64,000 nt of DNA from Mesostigma viride (lineage: Eukaryota > Streptophyta > Mesostigmatophyceae > Mesostigmatales > Mesostigmataceae). Of this stretch, positions 38,776-50,404 are shown piece after piece. A model generated the notes under the pieces. That model worked only from the letters and a program-made list of their open reading frames with translations. It was not told where the DNA came from and did not search any database. The position numbers and the translations under genes were made by a program. How positions within the stretch are numbered: position 1 is the stretch's first letter; each line of letters begins with the position of its first letter. Location of the stretch: assembly GCA_009746045.1 (NCBI GenBank), contig RPFO01000667.1, positions 7,069,046-7,133,045 of the forward strand, given 5' to 3'.

Positions 38776-41690
38776 TTAATAGATATATAAGCATGTGAAT
38801 AGCAATAATGATGATGGCACTAAAATGCCTAACCAGCATTATCTATGTTTCTCCCAGGTTAGAGTGTAAGGTTTATGCCAACCAAGCTAATCAACACAGC
38901 AACAACTCCTTCACTGCCCTACCTGAGATGGGCAACAAACTGGAACTATGGAGGGCAAGGAACCGATCGAGATCATGGCATACAAAGCTTGCATGCAGTC
39001 AACCATGGACATCAACCATGGTTGGCTCAGCACATCGCAGTCTTTTCATATCATCATATCAAGGGAAAGCTCAAATAAACCAATGGTGGCAGCTATCTAC
39101 ATGCAGTCACACAAATGCAATATCTCCAACATGATCGTCAATAAAACACTTCCTCCCCTGCACGATAAAATGGAAAGAAACCATTGGCGGCCCTCCAGCG
39201 CATGAGCGCTGTGATGCCGCTGCGAAGAGAGGGTGCGTCACTCTCACACAACAAGAAGCGTCCATACGCACACCATCCTTGCCAGAACACGTTTTATGAA
39301 ATGCCTTAAACCTTCCCGAGAAGCTACAGGCTTCGACTGAAGCGGCCCTGACCACGACATCAACGAAAACAATCTAAAGCTGCCAGGTATTCGGCAAGCA
39401 ACGGCGAGCTAGCTGGCGGAAACTGCCCAAAAAGAACGCAAAAACCTTCGAACGATGAGCTCATAGAAGAAAGAACTGATAGCACATAACATTCGCGACA
39501 AATCTATACATTGCCCTCGCAGATCCCTCGCTCAGGCGCGCAACAACGGCCGTTCTTCCATGGAAGGTTCCGACATGCACTGCGCAGGCCTGAAGAATTA
39601 CTTACCGAGAATGGCCGAAAATGTAGCAAAAAGCACCAGTTCGGTTTGGAATTCAATGCTACCGATATTAATGCATCCTTCACGGACAAGAAGACCCCCA
39701 AAACTGAGAATTTACTGCCGCAATCACGAATTCTATTTTATTCCGCGCGACCAAAAAATGCAGTTTACCCCCCATGCCGATGGCAGTAAAAGAAAGCAGC
39801 GATATTGTAAACCAGCTACTTGCCGCCACAATCCAACATCATTAAATCATCGTCTTCAACATTCAAGCAATTTTTTTGCATTTCTCTAGCCCTACATTGC
39901 TAGTTTCGCCTAAACGCAGTCGCCATGGCCACTTCCGCAAGGGGTGCGCGCACCGTGCACCCACTTTTCACGCGGTACGGCTGGTACCGCGAATTTTTTG
40001 GCGCGGAAAATATTCGGCGCGCCACGTCCCCTTAATTACATGTAACTGCGTTCAGTGGGTATAAATCCTCCATGGGTAATCAAGGTGGGATGGATAGTGA
40101 TCGACTGTAGAGCTCTATCTAATTTTACATGTGTGGCCAGAAGGCGGTTACATATGATGCATTATCTCACCGGTCTTCTCCCTGTGTCAATCGATGCACT
40201 GGTAATTGTGCATCCATCATGATCTGCCCCGCTGCCATCTGGCTCCTTTGACTAATTTCTCCTTTGCGACAACGAACCTGACTGACTATTCATTTGTGTA
40301 CGTGTTTGTTCGTCCTTAATGATGCACAGTTGCTTGTGTACTCACAAAGCAATTTTCAATGCCAAGGACTGCTAGGCGACCTGCATCCAAGTATCACAAG
40401 CGCACTAAGCAGATACAGGGGATATGATGCAGACGATATTTTGTTAGTTTGGTTAAACTTTTGTGTAATTATTTGATTGGCATAGTACTCCGTGGCATGA
40501 CATGCAGATGATACACCACGGATTTTCAGACTCGTTAATTAATTAATCAAACTCGTGGTCCCGTTGGGAAGTCACGGAGCACCGAAGTGCTTTTCATCCC
40601 TGCATGTGCACAACAGGAAGATCTAGGGCAGAGAACCCCTTTCAGACTCATGATAATGCTTTTTGGATGCATGCTCTGATAAGCCCGTCTTTTAGTAGCC
40701 TTCTCAACATGTATATTTACTCGAGGCTGTACCAGTTGTGACCCAGTTGTGCTGGCGTTGACTACTTAAATATGCTTTACAATGGAAGCTTTACGTTTGC
40801 CAATTTGAAAACTGATTATTTTGGCAAGGGCGCATTGGGGCAAGCATGGAGTGCCTCGGTCACTACATAGTAGGATGCTGGATGTCACTCCTTGCTGGAT
40901 GCCACACCTCCGGGTCACTTGGATCAGCACGGTCACTAGGAGGTTGCGGCAGGCTTTGAATGTAGGATTTTCCACCCATCGGCCACTCAAGTCTATGTAC
41001 AAGACGGTATGCCTCGTATTTCGATTGATGATTATGAACTTAGATATCGTATCCATATATTCGATCGGCAGGACAGAAGCCGAGCTGAGTCTCGCTGAGG
41101 TGGCCGTCCAAGGCAGTGCACAGGCGGTTCAGGATGAGCCGCATCAAAAGCTTGATGTTACGGCACGTAACAAATTGCATTAGTCGCGCAGGTCAATTTG
41201 GCGTTACGTCCGCTGAATTTGGACAACTCTACGTAAAGTTATAGCCTGCCGATCGGATTACCCGGTCGGGCCGGTGGTCCGTTGATAATATTGTACTGTT
41301 TATAGTGTCCATTGCGTTGCGCTGCGTACATGATGAGACCTGATGACTGGGGCCAGTATAACGACTGTTGGGTGTCTTGGCCCGGCGCCAACGTTGTGGG
41401 CGCAAGAAGTGCTCTCCTGCGCGTAGATTTGGTCCTACCTGTCATCGTACGTACGAGGGCCAGGCCTGGCCCGCGAGCAAGCATGCCAACCTTCTGCGTG
41501 TTGGCCATTTAGGCAATTCCGACCTTGTGTGATGCCAGTCCAGCAAAGTTACCAATGTTAATACATTAACATTGTTTGGGCTCACGGAGTATTAAGGATC
41601 GCCTCCTACCAGCGTTGTTGAGTGATAATTGTATAATAAAGCGTTGGGTAAATTACGGGGTTCATAGTTTATAGTTCATACCCGCGTTAT
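38776..41690. other. Non-coding or unrecognised stretch
   Basis: Only short frames of under 125 codons, none with a recognisable domain. It contains a repeat-like GGTACCGCGAATTTTTTGGC segment at about 39,985 that also occurs in the 53.8-kb palindrome, a TATAAA-like box at about 40,062, and the LINE tail fragment listed separately. Confidence 0.4.
40535..40645 (-). mobile_element. 5'-truncated LINE 3'-end fragment
   Basis: Starts with TTAATTAATTAAT and, on the minus strand, matches the last 105 bp of the 3' UTR at 6,940-7,045 (GTTGTGCACAT, AAAAGCACT, CTCCGTGACT, CGGGA, CACGAGTTTG). No coding part. Confidence 0.7.
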
Positions 41691-44531
41691 ACAGCCGCTC
41701 CTCTGCTCGCCGCTCGCCGTACCGGCCACATGGGCCGGTGAACCCCAGCTGGTCCACGCTCGCCTCCTCGATCGTGGCCACCTTCCATTCGGTGGAGGGC
41801 CACTCGACCTACACCCTGACGTACGGTGCATGGGCATCGGCTACGCACCACACTCCGGCCACCCGGCCTGAACAAGATCGCACGGACTTCTTTGCTGCCC
41901 TGGAGAACCCATGGCGAACGGTACCCCTGGCCGCAACTGCCTCACTCTGCTACTGGACGCCATCGCAACGCTACCACAGGGTACTGCATGGCGGATGTCA
42001 GCACGCCCCCGACGGTACGGTCTCCATTACGCCAACACTGAAATTTTTGCTGATTTGCTTACGACATGCGGTCTGCCAATGCACCCGCTTTCCACATAGC
42101 CCAGATGCTCTGGTCACACACACCTCGCTAACTGGCACTGAACAGTGAACGCTGCATCGACTATGTTGTAATGCGCAACTAGCGTCATCAAGGATCTGCA
42201 TGTACTAGCTGCTTGCTCGCACGTGATCCCCCTGGTGCGCTCAGATCATCGCATCGTCACCGCCCGCATTGACCGCCTGCGATTCCCCTCGCACTTTCGT
42301 AAGCACGTGGTACCACCTGATCAATTAATTTGCGCACACTGCAGTTGCTTGAGAATTCTGACAACGCTCGATGCGGAGGACTTCCCTGGCAAACTCGCCC
42401 ACAAGCGAGCCGCAGAGGAGTTCGTCGACGCGCTGGACATCCCGGCCAGCCACGCCCAGCTGCATGCCCGCTGCCGGCCCGGCATCGGCCCTTCGGCACC
42501 TCGCTGGCAAGCTCAGCCCGCGGCCGGGGCCCTGCTGCCCCCCCGCCGCCCGCCCCGCTTCACCATGCACTGATCGAGCCTGCACCGGCTTCCCGCCGTC
42601 ATCCAGGCCCGGCAAGCCGGCCCGTGCGCAACAACCGCGACCCCGCGCCTGCTACTACGCCCCAGCCTCAAAGCCAAATACCACTCGGCCATCCGGCAGG
42701 CGACCAAGGAGCAGGAGGACCTCCATGTCCGCAAGTACTTCGCCCACCTCAAGGACCAACACGGCAAGTACGCCTGGACACGCCTGCGTCACGCCGGCCA
42801 ACGGCCCGCCAGCGGCGCGCACGGCCGGCGCCGCGGACGCTCTCTGGCTCACCGCAGCAGCAGCTGGATCACTGAGTGGTATTCCTCCCAGTCCCGGCTG
42901 CTCGGCGCTCCCCCGCCGCCTCCGCCGCTTGGCCCTCTGGCGGCCGCGCGCCTGGCGCCTGCGGCCGGGCGTCCCTGCGCCGCCCACGCCGCCCGCCGCT
43001 GAGCAGGACTACATGTACCCGGCCCTGACGGAACCCCTGGTCGACCCCAACGAGAGTACCGCCGTTCACCGAGCTCGAGCTGAGCACCGCCGCCAAGCAA
43101 CTCCGCTTCTACGCCGCCGTTGGACCTGACCAGCTCCCCGCCCCGGTGATTAACTGACGGCGCTCGCTCGGGTTCCTGCTTGACGTCTGCAACTGGATGC
43201 TGCTTGCCGACGCGCCACCGATTCCTGAGTGGCAGCACAGCTACCGTATTATGCTGTACAAAAACAAAGATTCCCCTGACGACCCCGCCAACTACACTGG
43301 TACTGTACCGCGGAGTCTGCATCCAGAGCGCCGCAGTCAAGTTGTTCATGCGCATGATCCTCAACCGCCTTCGTTCTGCTCCGATCGACCGTCACCTTGG
43401 GGAGAGTCAAATGGGCTTTCGTCCTGCATGGGCGCAACACCGTCATGGCCATCTTTGTCCCGCGCCGCCTCTTCGAGGACTTCGCTCTCCTGCAACCTGG
43501 TGTCTTTCCTGCCATCCTGATCTTCGATCGTCGACTTCATCATCAAGGCTTTTGATTCTGTCCTCTGGGCTGCTCTATGGGCTGTCCTTGCTCGATCGGG
43601 CTCGCGTCCCCACTCGATCCCGCTGATTGCCGTCATCCGCACGCTGTACGAGGGGTATAGACCACTTCGGTGCGCGCGCACTCATCACGGCTTTACCCTG
43701 CCATGACATCCACTGCAGACTGGCGTCTGGCATGCAGGGTTGCGTCCTGTCGCCGTACCTGTTTATTATTGTAGCATGGACTATGTTATGCGCCAGGCAC
43801 GTGCCCGCTTTGCTACTGGCATTGCTGGTGTTGCCCCTGCATAGTGGCCTATAGTGATCACGAACGAGCCTGGGGAAGGGGGGCCGACCAACAGGCAGAA
43901 TTTACTATAGCTGACCTCATTTACGCCGACGACATCACGCTCATCGAGAAGCCGGAGTCTGCCCAACTTTGGCTGGACTGCCTCGCGCTCGAGGCCCGGG
44001 CGGTCAGTGGTCTCAGTAGAAATCACCCCCAAAACGGAGGCCCTGGCTCTCGGCATGGCCGGCCCTTGCCCACAATCCGCCTCTTAGACGACACCGAGGT
44101 CAACTTCCCTACTTCAGGCCGCTTCAACTTAGCTGCTCGGCAGTTGGCTTCCCGACTGCGAGGACGACCTGCATGACGATGTCCAGGGCTAGACAATGAT
44201 GGCGTGGGCGCAACTCCATCATGATCTCCTCCTATCATGATCCGTCCATCATGTTGGGGACTCCATCATGACTTGTAATCTCCATCATGATGACCACGGC
44301 CGCCAGTGGTGGAGCGACCCCGCCCTACCCCGGATCGTCAAGCGTGACCTCTTCAAGGTTGTCATTCTGACTCGAACCTGACCTACGGCGCCGAGACCTG
44401 CCGGACACTGACGCAGGAGCTGGAGCAACGACTCGACGGCAACGTTACCATTTTTTGAGACCCACACGCCAGTATAATCGGTTGTGCAGCCATGCTACGC
44501 CCTGGCTACGATCAGATTACTTGCCCACGCT
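41690..44531 (+). pseudogene. APE-type LINE ORF2 remnant (endonuclease and reverse transcriptase)
   Basis: Many frame breaks. Endonuclease remnants: GLHYANTEIFADLLTTCGLP (about 42,020), then a CIDYVVMRN-like stretch and VRSDHRIVTARI (about 42,235-42,270), the SDHR motif of APE endonucleases. RT remnants: RIMLYKNKDSPDDPANY (about 43,245), MILNRLRSAPIDRHLGESQM with GFRPAW (about 43,355-43,430), LIYADDITLIEKPE at about 43,912-43,955 with the YADD active site, and a tail with ALPRIVKRDLF. The 3' UTR continues at 45,746 after an inserted element. Same general type as the minus fragments at 46.0-46.8 and 55.1-56.4 kb. Confidence 0.75.
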
Positions 44532-44544
44532 CCTTGTTATATAT

Positions 44545-45732
44545 TAATAATATAATTACTTACAGCAGAGTGAAATCACTCAAACCAAAGCAAACGCCCA
44601 GCTATAAACCTATATACAGAGCCATGTCAAATCGGCTATACTACGATAAGACCAATGGAAACTCCTAACGGGAGGAACCTAATAGCCCTGCTGCACCGCA
44701 AAATCAGCCCGCGTACGGCGGAGCATGATGTCAGCCATGGCCCGAGTCAGCGCCACCGACAAGCGCTGACGCCAATATGACGTCCAGGTCCGCGCCGACC
44801 ATGAGGCCCGCTGGCCCTCCAGGTCCAGCCGGTCCTCCCGGAGCCGGCAACACTCCTTGAAGAAGGCGGAGGTCAGGGGCCCCATGGCCCCAAACTCCTC
44901 CAGGACAAAGGGCACCACACGATGGTGCCCGACGTCGCCGTAGGCCACCTGGGAGCTTGGCCCGCTCCGCCCGGTCCGCCGTGTAACCTGCCGTGAGGGA
45001 GGCCCCAGCCACGTGGCTAAGAGCCAAGGGCCGCGCCACCGAAACGTCGATAAGCAGATGCCGGCCACCCCCTCAAAGTCCAGCACCACGATGTCAGGCC
45101 GGTGGTTGGGGGAATAGAAGGCAGCGCCATCCGCATCCTCGGACCGGATGTTCGCGTGGGGGAAAACCGACCGAATCATGGCGAGCACCACCGTCAGGAG
45201 GACAGTGTGCAAATACAAATACTAATTCTGATTCTGTTGGCCCCCCATGCAGGAAAGGTAGTGAGTCCCCGTGGGATCCAGCGGCTGCCCACAGCTACCA
45301 CAAGGCCGCCCGGCCGGAACAAGAGGCTGCGGGGCAAATAGCTGGTGCCGGAGCGCCACCGAGTAGTGGCTGGGAGCCAAGGCGAATGGGGGGGCCATGG
45401 GAAGAGCACGAAGGTACGCCGAGCCCACACTCCGCAAGGAAAGCGAGAACAGCCACGCACGTCCCTGGGCGTTGAGGTCCGCGAAAAGAGCAATCCAATC
45501 AGCCGTGTGCAGAATATACCCGCGTAGGTTTTCTGGTGTTTATCGATGACGCGAGCAGGGAATGCGGCGGGAGATTGAACGGAGGCGACCGAGGGAGTGC
45601 CGCGAGGGAGGTGGCGCTGTACCGCCTGAGCGGCACGGACGGGAGAACAGGCCTGCTGGATCTCAGCATAGGCCTCCTGGATGGCAGTGACGAAGGGCAA
45701 GGGGTTGCTGGGGTCCAGGAGGTCAGGCGCTG
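44545..45732 (-). mobile_element. 5'-truncated copy of the R2-type retrotransposon with target-site duplication
   Basis: Reverse complement of about 37,600-38,765 with few differences: the CCHC/endonuclease C-terminus, stop, 3' UTR and AT tail. Flanked by CCTTGTTATATAT at 44,532-44,544 and 45,733-45,745 (11-13 bp, since CC could belong to the element). It begins abruptly at the sequence equivalent to 37,605, as expected for incomplete reverse transcription. Its frame is broken at a CTCCCAGGTGG insertion near 44,950 and again upstream. Confidence 0.92.
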
Positions 45733-45745
45733 CCTTGTTATATAT

Positions 45746-45977
45746 GCCATGCTCACATGGGTCTTATTGACCCACAGATTGCCGGATCGTTAGCGTGTCC
45801 GTTTAGCTAGCGTGCCCGAATGCAGCTGCATGTGGCATGCCTTAGGCATGAAGGAGACTGGGGGTCTCTGCCCTTTCTCCAGTTGTGCACACACAGGGAT
45901 TAAAAGCACTTCGGTGCTCCGTGACTCCCCATGCAATGGAAGCACGTGTTTAATTAATTAATTAATTAATTAATTAA
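45746..45977 (+). mobile_element. 3' UTR of the APE-type LINE, ending in (TTAA)n
   Basis: Continues the element interrupted at 44,531; matches 6,850-7,050 (CATGCTCACATGGGTCTTATT, CCGTGACTCCCC). Ends in TTAATTAA repeats (about 45,949-45,977) that abut the tail of the oppositely oriented LINE to the right. Confidence 0.75.
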
Positions 45978-46855
45978 CGTCACTTGTGGGCACCGCGGCC
46001 CGAATCGCTATGAATGCCATACGCGGTCACACGCGGAGCCCCGGCACAGGCTTGGGGGTGGTCTCCTTCATCACTACTTGGCATATATCCTTGCGTACCA
46101 TCTGCCTCCATATTACAGACAAACCAGGAGGCTGCCCGGGTGTGAGCCCGTCACGTCTAGTGTAGCACATGTCCATGCCGAGTCTATTGATCACGAATTT
46201 AAGTCCACGGCCGGGTGGCGGCCCTGCCGCGCGCGGCCTGGGGCATGCCAGGTGAGGACATATCGCCCAGGCTGGGCGGGCTTGGTGCCAGCTATAATCT
46301 ATCTGATGTGTCTACCTGATCTGTGCGGGCCAGGTGCCCGGCTAGGCCCAGGCGCCTGTGCCTAATAATGTGGGAAACATAGGGCAAATCAGCGTACAAA
46401 TCCTCATTACTAATGTGCAAACCAAAGGGGATGTTGAGGGCCTTGCGCAGCATCTTGGTGACGGCGCCGTCGAGTCGGTGCTCCAGCTCCTGCGTCAGTG
46501 TCCAGGTCTCGGCGCCGTAGGTCAGGATCGTCAGAATGACGACCTTGAAGATCGAGGTCACGCTTGACGATCCGGGGTAGGGCGGGGTTGCTCCACCAGC
46601 GGCGGTGGTCATGGAGTTGCGCCCACGCCATGCCGATCCGTGTCGTCAGGTCGTCCTCGCAGTCGGGAAGCCCACTGCCGAGCAGCTTGAAGCGGCCTGA
46701 AGTAGGGTAGTTGACCATGGTGTCGTCTAAGGGGCGGAGTGTGGGTGGGGGCCCACTTGGCCTTGTCCATAATCTTTTTCCAAATCATGGAAAGGCCTAG
46801 GCCCCCCATGTCCTCTACGAGCTGCTCTTTGAAGGTGCGCGGGCCTTGCTGCGTC
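45978..46855 (-). pseudogene. 3' part of an APE-type LINE ORF2
   Basis: The minus strand encodes VNYPTSGRFKLLGSGLPDCE, ILTILTYGAETWTLTQELEH, LDGAVTKMLRKALNI and SNEDLYADLPYVSHIIRHRR followed by LGLAGHLAR, the typical C-terminal region after RT in many APE-type LINEs. Frame breaks are present. Homologous to 55,087-56,450 (-) and 62,953-64,000 (-). This copy lacks the 460-bp insertion those two carry. Confidence 0.8.
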
Positions 46856-47970
46856 TAACCTGGATACATGATTGGATGAACCCAAGCATTAAGCAACCAC
46901 CACCATCGGGCACTCAATCGTTAATATTGGTGAATTTGATATAGATTGAACCCAATTTTTTTCAATTAGGACGGTCTGTGCAAGCTAACGTCCGCGGTCC
47001 CTGAATTTGTTAAACTGCCACTAAATATTAATTAATTAAGGTATGATTACATTCTACTTCCATTCAAACGTCACTATACACTGCAAAGTGCAAGATGGTG
47101 CAAACGCCCATCCTCCGCACACCTGTAATTGTTGTCATGCCTCTAACTAGTCTAGGGTAGGTTGACACAAGGTGTAGTTAGTGTTCTTTATAACTGTTCA
47201 TGATGTCAAAGTACATGGATTTACTTTATATGGCTGCACAGGCTAATTTAATTTTATTGCTGCGCGTTGCTCTTAGTCTGAGCGCGCCATTGTTTGAAAG
47301 GTGTTGGTATACATGGCCATCGTCAGCAACTTTACGGTTGATTTCGTGTATAGCAAATGAACATGCATATAGCTGTTGTAATAGCATGCACGTAGCCCGG
47401 TCAGGAATGTAAATTCTAGACCGTAGTCTACAGCGCGGGCCATCTGCATCAAATTATCATCCAGCTAAATGGTCTGTGCTTGTGGAGTGGAATGTGACAC
47501 GGGTATAAGTTGGTCAGGCCAGCAATGACCGCCAAGTGGACAATAACTCAACATATTGTGGGTGAACAGAACAAGAACGGCATCAATCTGATACAAGTGG
47601 GCTGCCACAAGAATGGGTGGGTTATTGGCACAAGAATGTCTCGTGTCACTACGATAACCATCGACCTGTCGTAAGCTGGTTATCATCCTGGAACCTTCTT
47701 GCGTAAACTAGCGACAACCCTTGATGATAGTCACATGATGTCTAGAACTGCTATGACGCATCGTCTAGAAGCTTCCATGAGAGCGATGCATTGCGTCATC
47801 GTCAGCTGACTCAGCATATGTTACGTCGTACCCTACCATATTGCACAGTATAATACACAGGCGACGGCCTCACAGCCATAGCCAACCATTGACTCATATT
47901 ACCGTCTCGCCAAGGAAACCTTGTCGCCCGTAACATTTATTTGTAACCTAGACATACATCATGTTGTGCT
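46856..47970. other. Non-coding part of the duplicated unit
   Basis: AT-rich, with open frames of 70-73 codons at 47,200-47,412 (+) and 47,465-47,686 (-) that resemble nothing I know. They are identical in unit 2 because the whole block is duplicated recently, so conservation is not evidence of coding. Confidence 0.5.
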
Positions 47971-47979
47971 TTGTTCATT

Positions 47980-48305
47980 CCCACCCACCCCCCACCCACC
48001 ACCCACCCACCCACCCACCCACCCACCCACCCACCCACCCACCCACCCACCCACCCACCCACCCACCCACCCACCCACCCACCCACCCACCCACCCACCC
48101 CACCCACCCACCCACCCACCCACCCCCCACCAACCACCCACCTCAGCCTCCACCCGGTCCAACCCGTCCACACCCGTCCACCCGTCCACCCGTCCACCCG
48201 TCCACCCGTCCACCCGTCCACCCGTCCACCCGTCCACCCGTCCACCCGTCCACCCGTCCACCCGTCCACCCGTCCACCCGTCCACCCGTTGTCCACCCGT
48301 CCAGT
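47980..48305. repeat. (CCCA)n then (CCGTCCAC)n minisatellites, unit 1
   Basis: About 47,980-48,130 is a CCCA tetramer tract with a few indels; 48,165-48,290 is a CCGTCCAC octamer tract of about 15 copies. Together they form long THPPTHPP and VHPSTRPP frames on one strand and GWVGGW/GRVDGWTG frames on the other, which are artefacts. Confidence 0.95.
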
Positions 48306-48377
48306 CGTCCACGTCCATCCCTTCCACCCTGTACCCTGAGTCCGTTTTCGTGGCGCCAGTTGAACTCGCGCCACTCT

Positions 48378-50374
48378 AACGGACTGAGTTTGTGGCAGAA
48401 CCAGGCGCCGCGCCAATAATAATTTAACGGTCAAACCTGGGGGGATCGAAAGATCTAGACGTAAGCTATGCCTGGCGCTATTCAGACCGTATTTTGGACA
48501 CCTGGCCAGGGAGATATGCTTGAGCAAAGTTAGGGGGGTACCATGGTCCAACGGGACCGACGTGCATGAAAAATATTGACGCGCACGGCTATGGCGGTGC
48601 ACGCAACTGACTGGTACGAGAGAATGGCTTTACCTAATGGACTCAAATTTTGTAGGCATGATTTTCAAGTCCTAAAAACGTTTTATCCCCAGCCATGGAA
48701 CGTTTGAAGATGCGTAGATGGGTCATCGGGGTGCTGGTCGGCGCAGCAAATCATGTCAGCGGCCAGGCGGTGACAGTGCGAGTGCTGCATGTTGCTAGGC
48801 GGAAATTTTCGAGGTATTTGCGCATGGATAAACCTTTGACGTTGTTCCCAACCAGATTTGCTAGAATTGGCAGCCAGGAAAGGCTCGAGGCTACGTCCAT
48901 GAATCGGGCGTGCTGGCTCCCGCAGGAAAGGTAATCTGCTGTTCCGACCTGGTACGTTCTAGCCTCCTAGCGTGTTCCGTTAACCGTATATGGTTGTATT
49001 ATCGTTTATAACTAATATCAGGGTTATAATCGAGGGCTTGTGATTGTCATTTTGTTGTTTTGCTCCCTCTACGCATCGGCTTGTCATAGTTGTGGAATAC
49101 CATCAGGTCAAGCAGATTTTGGACCATGTTTGGTCGCTGTTAGCTGAGGCTGCAACGGAAATAGCGTGATAACGGTTGGTATTGGTTAGTAATATGGTAA
49201 AGGTGATTACCCAATGCTTTTCCTGGCTCAAACAGCCCGAGACAAGTTCTTTTCTGACCAGTTTTAGGCATGGCTTCTTGTTTTGCTGGCCAACGCCCAC
49301 CTTCTGATTTTGCATCCATTGCATGTGACAAACATGGAGATACCCAATACCTGTTTGCATGGAAGCATTACCAACTTGTTCATTTTGTTTTCTTTATTGT
49401 TGCAAAGAACGTGGAGGTGTTTTGTCATTCATCGGGTGGGTTAGTGATGTAGCTCCTTGCCACCCCTTTGACGCGCGCTTGAGGCCTTGATTAATGAGCC
49501 TTTCACCTATTTTTTAGCATGGTCTTGTGTCTTATATGCTGGCTTATCTCAGCTTCCACGCTGGGCCAGTGGCTGGCGTCGACGACGACGACGCCCGCCG
49601 CCAGCGTGCCATGCAGCCCTTGTCAGCCCGCAGCCCGGCTGGCCGCGCATGGGCTGAGGCCAATGGCCGCACGACCCGCACGTTGGCAGCTGGCACCCAG
49701 CTGACAGGGCCTTGTAGGAGGCAGGATCTGCGCACCCAGAGGCGCAATCCGTAGTCTGGCACATAGCCAGGTAGCCCAATTGACAGTTAGCTATGTACCC
49801 TTGGCTAGTCTTGCGCTATGTATACCGCACGCGCGCGCTAGTGCCATTTTGGCCCCTTGCGGCATGTTGGCATGTGTTATATGGCATGGTCTCTTGTTTT
49901 ATCACCTGGGTATGGTGCATGATGCCCAATTGGGCATCCCTTGTTGTTTCATGCCAATTGGAATAAAGTTTTGTGTTGTTATGCTACCATTTATACCCCT
50001 GCCAGCTGGCACCGTTATAACGGTGCCAGCTGGCTTTGGCCATTTTGTAGCTAGCGTCCACAGTTTTGTGACATTTCATGTTGTGAATGCATTGATGGCA
50101 TGTCTATGATTATAATAACCTGCCTTTAAAAGGCCAGGGCCAACTGATTTGTGTAAATGGTCGATAATGCATTATATATGTCTCCAACCCCATGTGCACT
50201 GTACCCCCCTGAGGGGGGTGCTATTTTTAGCAGGTGTAGGGCATGGATATGTGACCAACCAAATTTCCCAAACATTATTTGATATAAAAGCATGCTTGGT
50301 TCCAAGGGTGGGCCAGAAAATGTTATTTGGCTAGTTACTCTCAGGCGCACAAAGATACCCAAACTCAGTCCGTT
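48378..50374. other. Unit-1-specific segment with 15-bp inverted ends
   Basis: AACGGACTGAGTTTG at 48,378-48,392 is repeated inverted at 50,360-50,374. The segment is absent from unit 2. Just outside and at the right end, AGTCCGTTYTCGTGG occurs directly at about 48,340 and 50,367. No transposase-like frame is visible; the longest frames are about 60-110 codons. A cargo-only DNA transposon or a recombination remnant are both possible. Confidence 0.5.
50001..50034. other. Perfect 34-bp palindrome
   Basis: GCCAGCTGGCACCGTTA is followed immediately by its exact reverse complement, with no spacer. Each end is itself the 10-bp palindrome GCCAGCTGGC. It lies in the unit-1-specific segment. Confidence 0.95.
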
Positions 50375-50404
50375 CTCGTGGTTCGAGTTTTGACAGTTGA
50401 AGGG

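Noticed and set aside
32586-38795. Target-site duplication AGCATG around the full-length retrotransposon
   Set aside because: Only six bases match and the tail border is unclear; the sister copy's 11-13 bp duplication is the reliable one.
47921-48602. THPPTHPP/VHPSTRPP and GWVGGW repeat proteins, also at 57,505-58,278
   Set aside because: Tetramer and octamer microsatellites; frames open on both strands and not conserved between units.
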